Source: an uncultured Bacilli bacterium
GTDB lineage: Bacteria; Bacillota_I; Bacilli_A; RF39; UBA660
Direction: 5' to 3'
NCBI GenBank assembly: GCA_947630415.1
Contig: CANRHM010000012.1
Location: forward strand, 1-18,062
Length of the DNA stretch: 18,062 nucleotides
The position numbers and the translations under genes are program-made. The notes below the pieces were generated by a model. The model ran no database searches. It had not been told where the DNA came from and saw nothing but the letters and a program-made list of their open reading frames with translations. Positions 12,601 to 18,062 of the stretch are shown one piece after another; within the stretch, counting starts at the first letter, position 1; each line of letters starts with the position of its first letter.

Positions 12601-13777
12601 CATTTTCTTCTAAAATAGAGCAGATGGCAGCTACATCCGTCGCATGGTTATTTCCTTTCTCTCTTACATGGCGCGAAAAATAAAGTGATAGAAATAAAGA
12701 CAAAGGTGTAATATCATATGATGCTAAAGAAGTTTTTTGATCTAATAAAGCTTGTCTTATCATTACGGCATTTTTAATGTACTTTGTAAGTGATAGAGAG
12801 TATCCTTCCAAAAGTTGTTTTTCTAAATCCGCTAAGTATCTTTTTTTGGCTTTTTTAACCTGAGTTTTAAGATGAGGTAGTAAATCTTTATCTACCGGTT
12901 TTGCTTTATCAATATTAAAATAATAGTTTAATAATTCATAATTAACTTCCCTTGGTATAAAAGTAGAAGCCTTTGTTAAATCGTTTACATAACTAGGAAA
13001 ATAGGTTTTGAAAAAAGGTTCTAACTCCATTAAGGAGGAAAGTGTTTTCCCTTTTTGTTCTTGAAGTACTTCTACTACTTTGGCAGGTGGGGCCATCACT
13101 CGATTTGTATAAGTAGCATAATCATGATCAAGTGAGAAAAGCGCATTGTGTAATAAAAAGAACAAATTATAAGCACGTGTCTTTTCATCTAATTCTTCGT
13201 CGGTCCTTATCATCTCAATACCCGGTATAAGTGGTTGTAAAAAAGAAATGGTTTCTTTAGGTAACACTTGTAAAACCTCATTAAAAGACACACTACTAGG
13301 TTCATTTATATTCTTTTTTCTTGTCTCTTTTACAAGTTCTATCGCGTCATTTAAAAACATTTGATGCATTTCATCTTGGGTTGGTTCTTGTTCAACATGA
13401 GGAAGTCCTGCGATAAGGTCCTTAACCAATTGTTCCTGAGAGTGATGGCGTAAGGATTCTATCATATCAAAAGATATGGAATCTTCAAGAATATCTCCTA
13501 AAATACTTCCAGTTGCAGGTTGAAAAGAAGGCATACATGCTTGTAATTCTTTTTCTATTTTAGCACGATAGGTTTCCATACTAATAGCAGGATGACTTGC
13601 CTTATAAACTTCAAAATCACTATAAAGATCTATCAAAGTATATTTTGAATTGGTATAAATACACATCAAAATTTTGTCTACTATGTCATCAATAAGCGAA
13701 TCACTTTCTTGAGTAGGTGTTAAATCAGGCATATCATAAGGCATATCGTATAATGTACTTTCGTCTCCATCTTTCAT
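9665..13777 (-). CDS. Giant 1370-residue helical protein with a TelA-like C-terminal region
   Basis: The N-terminal two thirds match no family I recognise. The whole chain is charged and predicted helical, with no signal peptide or membrane span, so it is probably cytoplasmic. Modules with a hydrophobic helix followed by an FGI/FGV turn recur around residues 358-416, 553-596 and 888-936, with a weaker relative at 452-492; they faintly recall Clp N-terminal repeats. A Glu/Lys-rich coiled helix lies at 820-850. Residues about 1088-1290 resemble TelA/KlaA (toxic-anion-resistance family) proteins: GLLKYLPKG, then long helices, then SQIAIQAGLTTQGQSIELT, comparable to the family's NQI-IALGL...A block. 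The tail is acidic and Pro-rich. GGGGG precedes the ATG at 13777. It follows spoIVA behind a terminator and a promoter of its own. Confidence 0.8.
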   Translation of the reverse strand: MKDGDESTLYDMPYDMPDLTPTQESDSLIDDIVDKILMCIYTNSKYTLIDLYSDFEVYKASHPAISMETYRAKIEKELQACMPSFQPATGSILGDILEDSISFDMIESLRHHSQEQLVKDLIAGLPHVEQEPTQDEMHQMFLNDAIELVKETRKKNINEPSSVSFNEVLQVLPKETISFLQPLIPGIEMIRTDEELDEKTRAYNLFFLLHNALFSLDHDYATYTNRVMAPPAKVVEVLQEQKGKTLSSLMELEPFFKTYFPSYVNDLTKASTFIPREVNYELLNYYFNIDKAKPVDKDLLPHLKTQVKKAKKRYLADLEKQLLEGYSLSLTKYIKNAVMIRQALLDQKTSLASYDITPLSLFLSLYFSRHVREKGNNHATDVAAICSILEENEMPLSDILTSFGIDEGTITNRLLMMDLTPVEAKEQKGIDVVKMLPIIRSYYYRYYEDAKKSSSIASVFEHLLDSHFVGNLTIDNLLGSYSISKNLFEPLDEVLEKRKEVLEHSQFVRDKHDFYNALQRDTRDLVDYTAKCYSLIQAKMKEGKHNKMLLAHEEDALGLAFYLASCHTKNQLGIYFMDFGITQEKVLKLLKLPLTEEEIENANLPFYELSKRFRPIIYEGENKDLNSQDISVLNIIQNFVETEEVSFEFLKVVFEKLNHKDTIGKDFVKQMTSYIEAKEKQRIRDLDQTFFRDLKEPVQDYLKEACRYYLKHIEDYQDKAPSIAVAETILDVLSQMKDRIDANALVRYLESKGILLAPSKRETYTKEYDIDVLDQKYTFLLKEGINKGKAKKDITLYSLIENAELILKGNNIDPLYQNLDEKMKEFLKQEEEERIRKEKEHKEEIERGMGEALIQSLDPKTGEYLKKVIAIHTYLKGQERKEGLSNEQIRNISLILALYFVENESVHYFEKQQLTLAKMTSCFGVDPLTLKMLTTDEPDYLLFYRQYGPIFSEDERKKTAKDVPMKTEEIVKTIFKEEKDSWLRGRIEYLGADYDILKYEVTMLKDYELSLDLDARINRLLNTPVAQIDLSNLSTILYFGDSVNNHLKYIQDALPSASEMASSTEALAPINEIREKIYKIEAIEKPRTGLLKYLPKGMVDFFIGKNMVDEKFLNPESLPYLRGVLENDIQVLSDQLKGYDAIRQYIEAHKAKNQELYEVAKEAFKKARKEELARMHDKAKFDEYLQWKAKREVLESKTRRLKESATLLKQQLVMINQVMASHMITIDGLERSRDDFMPIIGSQIAIQAGLTTQGQSIELTQGVINLMDSLIGRNQDKANETVQLLKAYDLPEDTYDRMEKAVDTFFDRMDELKKPTPLDILPKTIDVDFIDVETIDQELAKEGVEVPPTQGEEVKEEPKDDTNPPKVYKK

Positions 13778-13803
13778 ATCAAGTCCCCCTTAACGTGAGG
13801 TAT

Positions 13804-13832
13804 ATACTACCATAAAACAACGAATAAATCAA
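13804..13832 (-). promoter_or_regulatory. Sigma-A-type promoter of the 1370-residue gene
   Basis: On the minus strand TTGATT (13832-13827), a 17-bp spacer and TAGTAT (13809-13804) lie 26 bp before the ATG. It starts right behind the spoIVA terminator, which suggests that the large gene is expressed independently of spoIVA. I see no convincing sigma-E, F, G or K motif here. Confidence 0.5.
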
Positions 13833-13833
13833 T

Positions 13834-13858
13834 AAAAAAGGAACCTTTTCGATTCCTT
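13834..13858 (-). terminator. Intrinsic terminator of spoIVA
   Basis: On the minus strand AAGGAATC (13858-13851) pairs with GGTTCCTT (13845-13838), with one G-T pair and a 5-nt GAAAA loop, and six T end at 13834. It starts directly after the spoIVA stop codon. Confidence 0.88.
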
Positions 13859-15334
13859 CTATAAAACGATTGCAATCATGTTGTTTGAACCTTTGTTGAC
13901 AATCTTGGTTAAAGTTGTTTGTAATTTGTAACGGATGTTATCTGGCATTAGACTAATCTTAGACTGAATACCTTCTTGTACAATGACATCTAGACTTCTT
14001 CCAAAGATTTCACTTTTCCAAATATTTTGCGGATTGGTGTTATTGTCTTTCATCAAGTAATCAATCAACTCTTTACTTTGAAGTTCGGTACCAATAATCG
14101 GTTCAAAAGTACTTTGAACATCGACTCTAATCATGTGAATACTAGGAGCTACTGCTCTTAATTTAACGCCATATCTACTTCCTTGACGCGTTACTTCTGG
14201 CGGATCTAATTTCATGTCTTCTAAGCTAGGTGAAGCCACCCCATAACCAGTCTGTTTCACCATTTTAAGCGCATATTTGACTTGATCGTACTCTCTTTTA
14301 GCTTCGTTAAATTCTTGGAATAAAGACAAGAGTTCAGCTTTGTTTTTAACATCGATTTTAATGATATCCGTAAGTACTTGATTGTATAGAGGAGCGGGTG
14401 CTTCTAGAGAAATCGTCACCACTCCAGTTGCCGGATTGACCTCTGAAATATAGGCTTTGGAAATAGCTTCATTATTTAAGAAGTGATCGGTAATTGTTTC
14501 AATATCTCTTAGTTTATTAACGGATACCACACTTTCACGAATGGCATCGATATACGTTTTTTTGACTTGGTGTTTAGCATTTAGAATCGCAATCCACTCT
14601 GGCATGTTGACTTGCACTTCTAAAACGGGGAATTCATATAAGGCTTCACGCAAGATATCGTACATTTCTCTTTCGCTCATCGCTTCAATGTTGATAGGAA
14701 GTACTGGAACTCCATGTTCTTCTTTTAGGCTTTCTGCTAAACGTTCCGTTTCAGGAAGTGTTGGATGAGTCGAATTCAAAAGCACGATGAACGGTTTTCC
14801 AATCTCTTTTAATTCGCTAATAACACGACTTTCAGCATCCACATAGTCACTTCGTTCAAATTCACCAATCGATCCATCGGTTGTAACTACAATTCCAATT
14901 GTCGAATGGTCTTTAATGACTTTCTCTGTTCCTAGTTCAGCAGCCTCTACAAAAGGAATCGGATCATCGTACCAAGGGGTCTTGACTAATCTTGGCCCAT
15001 TTTCATCTTCGGCACCTTTTGCATTATCAATGAGATAACCTACACAATCGATAAGTCGGATATTACAACTAAAGTCATCGATTTGCACTTTTGCTGCTTG
15101 ATTTGGAACAAATTTAGGTTCCGTCGTCATGATAGTTTTACCCGCTGCACTTTGAGGAATTTCATCTAAAGCTCTTTTCTTTTCATACTCGTCCGCAATA
15201 AAAGGTACCACAAGTGTTTCAATCATCTTTTTAATAAAAGTACTCTTTCCTGTACGAACACTTCCTACGACCCCTAGATAAATATCTCCTCCCGAGCGCT
15301 TTGCAATATTTTTGATAATTTCTTTCTTATCCAT
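13859..15334 (-). CDS. spoIVA: SpoIVA, spore coat morphogenetic ATPase
   Basis: SpoIVA is made in the mother cell and polymerises on the forespore surface, using ATP hydrolysis, as the basement layer of the coat. The 491-residue product is almost the same length as Bacillus subtilis SpoIVA (492). Visible landmarks are GDIYLGVVGSVRTGKSTF with the Walker A Lys30 and Ser31, the sensor threonines T70 and T71 in TIMTTEPKFVPNQ, the Walker B-like LIDCVGY around Asp96, and GRSLDVIVQEGIQ near the end. It ends in IAIVL, comparable to the conserved C-terminal tip (IAIIL) that matters for localisation. The ATG at 15334 follows AAGGAG. It is preceded by a sigma-E-like promoter and closed by a terminator, so it forms a single-gene unit. 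The gene is a strong marker that this organism belongs to a spore-forming lineage. Confidence 0.98.
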   Translation of the reverse strand: MDKKEIIKNIAKRSGGDIYLGVVGSVRTGKSTFIKKMIETLVVPFIADEYEKKRALDEIPQSAAGKTIMTTEPKFVPNQAAKVQIDDFSCNIRLIDCVGYLIDNAKGAEDENGPRLVKTPWYDDPIPFVEAAELGTEKVIKDHSTIGIVVTTDGSIGEFERSDYVDAESRVISELKEIGKPFIVLLNSTHPTLPETERLAESLKEEHGVPVLPINIEAMSEREMYDILREALYEFPVLEVQVNMPEWIAILNAKHQVKKTYIDAIRESVVSVNKLRDIETITDHFLNNEAISKAYISEVNPATGVVTISLEAPAPLYNQVLTDIIKIDVKNKAELLSLFQEFNEAKREYDQVKYALKMVKQTGYGVASPSLEDMKLDPPEVTRQGSRYGVKLRAVAPSIHMIRVDVQSTFEPIIGTELQSKELIDYLMKDNNTNPQNIWKSEIFGRSLDVIVQEGIQSKISLMPDNIRYKLQTTLTKIVNKGSNNMIAIVL

Positions 15335-15361
15335 ACATTTCTCTCCTTATGCTTTCATTTA

Positions 15362-15389
15362 AATGTATGTGTAAGTTTTCAAATTATTT
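15362..15389 (-). promoter_or_regulatory. Sigma-E-like (mother-cell sporulation) promoter of spoIVA
   Basis: On the minus strand CATACATT (15369-15362) matches the sigma-E -10 consensus CATACAmT at seven of eight positions. AAATAAT lies 13 bp upstream (15389-15383) as the ATA-containing -35. The site lies 28 bp before the ATG. In Bacillus spoIVA is transcribed by sigma-E, so position and gene agree. Confidence 0.65.
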
Positions 15390-15410
15390 CTGTTTTTCCA
15401 AAACTTGCAT

Positions 15411-15435
15411 AAAAAAAAGAAAGCCTTATGCTTTC
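15411..15435 (-). terminator. Terminator of the lipoprotein gene
   Basis: On the minus strand GAAAGC (15435-15430) pairs with GCTTTC (15424-15419) around a 5-nt loop, and eight T follow (15418-15411). It begins six bases after the lipoprotein stop. Confidence 0.85.
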
Positions 15436-15441
15436 CTTTCT

Positions 15442-15948
15442 TTACTTAAATAAATTTAAGAAGTCATTCCATTCTTTTTCGGTAAAATCTTTAATGGTTT
15501 TTACACCACCTTCGATATCTTCTTTAAGTTTTTCAATCTCTTGTTCTGCATCACCGTAATGTTTTTGAACGAAATCTTTAACATCACTACCAAGTTTAAC
15601 GGCATCGGTTTCATGTGCTTCTTCACTTCTTTCAGCAAGTAACTCTAATTGATGAGCTGCTTTATAAAGTTCTTTTGCAACTTCCTCATTTTCTTTGGTA
15701 ATACCGTCTTTTACTTCTGCATATTTTTCTTCTACTGTTTTAACAAGCTCTTCTACTTTTTCTTGACTAACTTCTTCAACTTCAGCTAATTCTTCTTCCG
15801 CTTCTTTTTCAATAACAGCATATTCTTCTTTTACTTCCTCCCAATCTTTGGAAAGTGCTTCTTTGGTGTTTTCTCCACATCCTGTTACCATAAATAACAT
15901 TGCTACAACTGCAATTAAAAGATATAATCCTTTCTTCATTTCTTTCAT
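15442..15948 (-). CDS. Glu-rich coiled-coil lipoprotein next to spoIVA
   Basis: The product, about 168 residues, starts with a lipoprotein signal peptide: MKEMKKG, a hydrophobic core, and the lipobox VTGC, which places the lipidated Cys near residue 24. The mature part is dominated by Glu, Lys and Val, with long regular helices likely to form a coiled coil, and ends in an aromatic KEWNDFLNLFK segment. It should be anchored on the outer face of the cytoplasmic membrane. No family is recognised. The start is uncertain: the ATG at 15960 overlaps the upstream stop as TAATG (translational coupling) but gives an acidic leader, ATG 15948 is preferred for the signal peptide, and 15939 is also possible. 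Its place between a small beta-rich protein and spoIVA, in a region with spoVIF, makes a role in sporulation conceivable but unproven. Confidence 0.78.
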   Translation of the reverse strand: MKEMKKGLYLLIAVVAMLFMVTGCGENTKEALSKDWEEVKEEYAVIEKEAEEELAEVEEVSQEKVEELVKTVEEKYAEVKDGITKENEEVAKELYKAAHQLELLAERSEEAHETDAVKLGSDVKDFVQKHYGDAEQEIEKLKEDIEGGVKTIKDFTEKEWNDFLNLFK

Positions 15949-15959
15949 CTCACTTTCCA

Positions 15960-16265
15960 TTATCTAGTCGAATCTCTTTTTCCCTTTACTAATAATCTAC
16001 CTTTTTCGGTATCTAAGGTTAGTTCTATGACATCATCCTTGATTGATCCCTTTCCGGTATAACCTAGGGTACCTACCGGTAATGCTAAATCACCTTCTAG
16101 TTCAATATGATCTCCTAAAAAGGTGCCATAGTTAAAAGGTATTTCTCGGTGATTTAAAGTAAAACTTCCCGATAGTTGTTGATCTACCGTCCGAATCGAA
16201 ATAGAACCTGTTTTAGGAAATAGACCTAAGCCTTTTACCGTTACTTTATACACACCAGCGATCAT
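15960..16265 (-). CDS. Small beta-strand-rich protein, unknown
   Basis: The 101-residue protein is not recognised. It alternates short hydrophobic strands with Gly turns (VYKVTVKGLGLFPKTGSISI near the start, then GSFTL, ITL-like and LLVKGK segments), which suggests a small beta barrel or sandwich without signal peptide or membrane span. The ATG at 16265 is chosen because GGGAGG lies at a good distance; an in-frame start ten codons upstream has no ribosome site. Its TAA overlaps a possible ATG of the lipoprotein gene (TAATG), so the two probably form one operon. A promoter-like extended -10 and the spoVIF terminator lie just upstream. A lipid-binding or carrier-like fold is possible but cannot be supported. 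Confidence 0.72.
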   Translation of the reverse strand: MIAGVYKVTVKGLGLFPKTGSISIRTVDQQLSGSFTLNHREIPFNYGTFLGDHIELEGDLALPVGTLGYTGKGSIKDDVIELTLDTEKGRLLVKGKRDSTR

Positions 16266-16285
16266 ATTTTTCCTCCCTAATTTAA

Positions 16286-16294
16286 AGTATATCA
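16286..16294 (-). promoter_or_regulatory. Extended -10 promoter of the beta-protein/lipoprotein operon
   Basis: On the minus strand TGATATACT (16294-16286) gives TATACT with a TGn extension, 20 bp before the ATG at 16265. No good -35 is present; the region upstream is the T-rich tail of the spoVIF terminator. Confidence 0.45.
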
Positions 16295-16308
16295 TAAAAG
16301 TTAGAAAA

Positions 16309-16331
16309 AGAAAAAGATTCTTGTCGAATCT
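16309..16331 (-). terminator. Terminator of spoVIF
   Basis: On the minus strand AGATTC (16331-16326) pairs with GAATCT (16320-16315) around a 5-nt loop, followed by TTTTTCTTTTTC. It starts at the base after the spoVIF stop codon. Confidence 0.75.
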
Positions 16332-16571
16332 CTAAATCATTTTATCTATATTTTTAGGAACTTGGTCTTTCAGAATCGCATTTACAATCTTATCTTCTTT
16401 TTCTTTGGATACACTTTTACCTGCAATACCTCCAATTTCTTGGACTAAATCCCTTAGGACTCCTTCATCCTTCATATTGCTATTTTGTAATTTATTAGCA
16501 AGCGACATAATGGTCGCTTTATTTACATTGGTTTTGCTTTCTACTTTCTTAAAAAAAGAATCTCCAAACAT
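16332..16571 (-). CDS. spoVIF: Stage VI sporulation protein F (SpoVIF)-like protein
   Basis: SpoVIF (formerly YjcC in Bacillus) acts late in the mother cell in coat assembly. The 79-residue product resembles the family along its whole length: FFKKVESKTNVN at the start, SLANKLQNSNMKDE in the middle, then a Val/Leu helix, GKSVSKEKEDKIVNAIL, and a final IDKMI. No catalytic residues are expected. The ATG at 16571 has GGAGG upstream; an in-frame ATG six codons earlier overlaps that site and is rejected. The ribosome site lies within a 9-bp hairpin that also holds a sporulation-like -10 in its loop. The family assignment rests on remembered sequence similarity, so a profile search would settle it. 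It lies two genes after der and three before spoIVA. Confidence 0.82.
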   Translation of the reverse strand: MFGDSFFKKVESKTNVNKATIMSLANKLQNSNMKDEGVLRDLVQEIGGIAGKSVSKEKEDKIVNAILKDQVPKNIDKMI

Positions 16572-16612
16572 AAAAATACCTCCTACCATAGTATATGTAA
16601 GAGGTGTTTTTT
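16572..16612 (-). promoter_or_regulatory. Hairpin masking the spoVIF ribosome site, with a sigma-E/K-like -10 in its loop
   Basis: On the minus strand ACCTCTTAC (16605-16597) pairs with GTAGGAGGT (16586-16578), nine pairs with one G-T, around a 10-nt loop. A-rich and T-rich flanks (AAAAA and TTTTT) can extend the stem. GGAGG of the spoVIF ribosome site is inside the stem. The loop and adjacent base contain CATATACTA (16597-16589), which fits the CATAnnnTA -10 of sigma-K. No matching -35 is obvious. The structure could terminate der read-through or block its translation of spoVIF. Confidence 0.5.
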
Positions 16613-16802
16613 AGATATCCCATTTTCCGGTGCCTAGCTTCTTCTCGTACTTTTCGCGCCTTTTTCGGAATTCAAGCGATTGTTTTTGATATACTTCGAG
16701 TGGTATTAACTTTTTTTGATAACGGTCATCTAACATCGCTTGAGCACGATCGAGTCCTTCTAAAACATTTTTAGGGTCTTCTCTTTTAAATAGATTAAAC
16801 AT
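16611..16802 (-). CDS. 63-residue basic helical protein downstream of der
   Basis: This small, highly charged protein is not recognised. It begins MFNLFKREDPKNVLEG and continues as an amphipathic helix, a short turn (KKLIPLEVYQK) and a Lys/Arg/Glu-rich helix. The helix-turn-helix spacing is loosely like SHOCT-type oligomerisation domains, which is only a hint. The ATG at 16802 lies two bases after the der stop, and its ribosome site (GAGGAG) is inside the last codons of der, so it is translated from the der message. A hairpin with a T run follows its stop and may end the der operon. Confidence 0.72.
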   Translation of the reverse strand: MFNLFKREDPKNVLEGLDRAQAMLDDRYQKKLIPLEVYQKQSLEFRKRREKYEKKLGTGKWDI

Positions 16803-16804
16803 GA

Positions 16805-18062
16805 TTATTCTCCTCTATTCTTGAATTGAAGGGTAATAGGCGTTCCTTCAAAGTCAAAGTTTTCTCTTATTTTATTTTCTAAATAACGTTCGTATGAAAA
16901 GTGAACTAGTCCTTTATTATTGACAAAGAACGTAAATTTAGGAGGCTTTGTTCCTGTTTGAGTTGTGTAGTATATCTTTAGGCGATTTCCTTTATACGAA
17001 GGTGGAATATTTAGTCGATACGCATCCATAATGACATCGTTTAAAGTGTTCGTTTTAACTTCTCTTTGACAGTTTTCGCTTACTCTTATGATTTCAGGCA
17101 TAAGTAAGTGAATTCGTTTTTTCGTTAAAGCGGAAAGGAAAACCACGGGAGCAAAGGTTGCAAATTGGAATTCGGCACGTACTTTTTTAGTGTAATCCGC
17201 AATGGTTTCATCTTTGACCGTATCCCATTTATTGACCACTATAACGATTCCTTTTCCTTGTTCTAAGGCATAACCTAAAATATGTTTATCGTGTTCAATA
17301 ATGCCTTCTTCAGCATTTAAAACTAAGACACACACATCACTTCTAGAAATCGCTTTTAAACTTCGTAAGAGACTATACTTCTCAAGACGTTCATAGACTT
17401 TTCCTTTTTTACGCATACCGGCTGTATCAATGGCTACAAACTCTTGTCCATGATAATTAAACACCGTATCGATCGAATCTCTCGTTGTTCCTGCCACATC
17501 ACTTACAATGGAACGTTCTTCATTTAGAAGGGCATTAATAAGACTACTCTTTCCAACATTAGGTCGTCCTATAATCGAAAACTTTAAGCGGTCATCCACC
17601 ACTTCTTCTTTTTGTTTAGGAAAATCTTTGACAAGCGCATCCATTAGTTCAATGAAACCGGTATTTTGTTCACTTGAAATGGGTATATATTCTGAAAAAC
17701 CTAATTCATAAAAGTCGTAGAGGTGTTCTTGATACGCTTTATGATCCACTTTATTGATGGCTACAATAACCCGTTTATTGGCTTTTCGTAATAGATCACG
17801 AATCACTAAATCCGAAGAAGTAAGTCCTTCTTTTCCATCGACTACAAAAATGACAACATCGCTTTCATCGATGGCAATCTCTGCTTGCACTTTGATTTCA
17901 TCACTAAAAAGTTCCTTGGATACTTCAATTCCACCGGTATCAATTAAATAAAAGGAATAATCTTGATACTTTGCTTCCCCATAGATACGGTCTCTAGTAA
18001 CCCCTGGTGTATCTTCGATAATCGAAATCTTTTTACCTAAAATTTTGTTAAACAACGTACTT
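16805..18062 (-). CDS. der: GTPase Der (EngA), 5' end outside the window
   Basis: Der is a double-GTPase needed for assembly of the 50S ribosomal subunit. About 419 codons are present; the first 15 or so, including most of the first Walker A motif (GxPNVGK), lie beyond the window, and the visible frame starts within its final Ser-Thr before LFNKI. The first G domain shows EDTPGVTRDR, DTGG and NKVD. The second shows GRPNVGKSS, AGTTRDS, DTAGMRKKGKV and NKWD. A C-terminal KH-like domain (KIYYTTQTGTKPPKFTFFVNN) completes it. All motifs are intact, and the total length would be close to the usual 436. The apparent TTG start at 18055 is internal and not the real start. It is followed closely by the 63-residue gene. 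Confidence 0.97.
   Translation of the reverse strand, partial: STLFNKILGKKISIIEDTPGVTRDRIYGEAKYQDYSFYLIDTGGIEVSKELFSDEIKVQAEIAIDESDVVIFVVDGKEGLTSSDLVIRDLLRKANKRVIVAINKVDHKAYQEHLYDFYELGFSEYIPISSEQNTGFIELMDALVKDFPKQKEEVVDDRLKFSIIGRPNVGKSSLINALLNEERSIVSDVAGTTRDSIDTVFNYHGQEFVAIDTAGMRKKGKVYERLEKYSLLRSLKAISRSDVCVLVLNAEEGIIEHDKHILGYALEQGKGIVIVVNKWDTVKDETIADYTKKVRAEFQFATFAPVVFLSALTKKRIHLLMPEIIRVSENCQREVKTNTLNDVIMDAYRLNIPPSYKGNRLKIYYTTQTGTKPPKFTFFVNNKGLVHFSYERYLENKIRENFDFEGTPITLQFKNRGE

Overview
The window is A+T-rich bacterial chromosome that reads as a spore-forming, low-GC Gram-positive of the Bacilli/Erysipelotrichia side. Evidence is the presence of SpoIVA and a SpoVIF-like protein, RecU next to a class A penicillin-binding protein, DnaD next to endonuclease III, and the order Der ... 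SpoIVA ... HU. All of these recall Bacillus subtilis gene neighbourhoods. All 19 stop codons that can be read are TAA (14) or TAG (5). None is TGA, although Trp is encoded by TGG inside the genes. This would fit a lineage close to the Mollicutes, but that placement is inference.

Layout. Bases 1-340 hold a compact structure that looks like a type I toxin-antitoxin locus: a 30-residue membrane peptide gene with a strong ribosome binding site, a 19-bp inverted repeat joining its 5' and 3' untranslated regions, and a good promoter on the opposite strand for an antisense RNA of about 115 nt that overlaps its 3' end. Bases 351-1868 hold three uncharacterised minus-strand genes: a coiled-coil membrane protein, a 43-residue protein and a 196-residue protein. 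A strong promoter is folded into a terminator between the first two. Bases 1983-5490 carry recU and a class A PBP on the plus strand, a conserved pair linking recombination/segregation and wall synthesis. Bases 5521-6755 carry a ZupT-like metal transporter and a secreted Thr-rich membrane-anchored protein.

From 6756 to the end, everything is on the minus strand. In transcription order: der (5' end outside the window), a 63-residue protein, spoVIF, a small beta-rich protein, a Glu-rich lipoprotein, spoIVA, a 1370-residue protein with a TelA-like C-terminal region, hup, cca, dnaD and nth. Most units end in clear intrinsic terminators. The spoIVA promoter resembles a sigma-E (mother-cell) promoter. 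The spoVIF ribosome binding site is buried in a hairpin whose loop carries a sporulation-like -10 element.

The observations most worth following up are the type I toxin-antitoxin candidate, the giant TelA-like protein between spoIVA and hup, the unusual 5' end of cca (no canonical start codon upstream of its essential GG motif), the spoVIF hairpin, and the absence of TGA stops.
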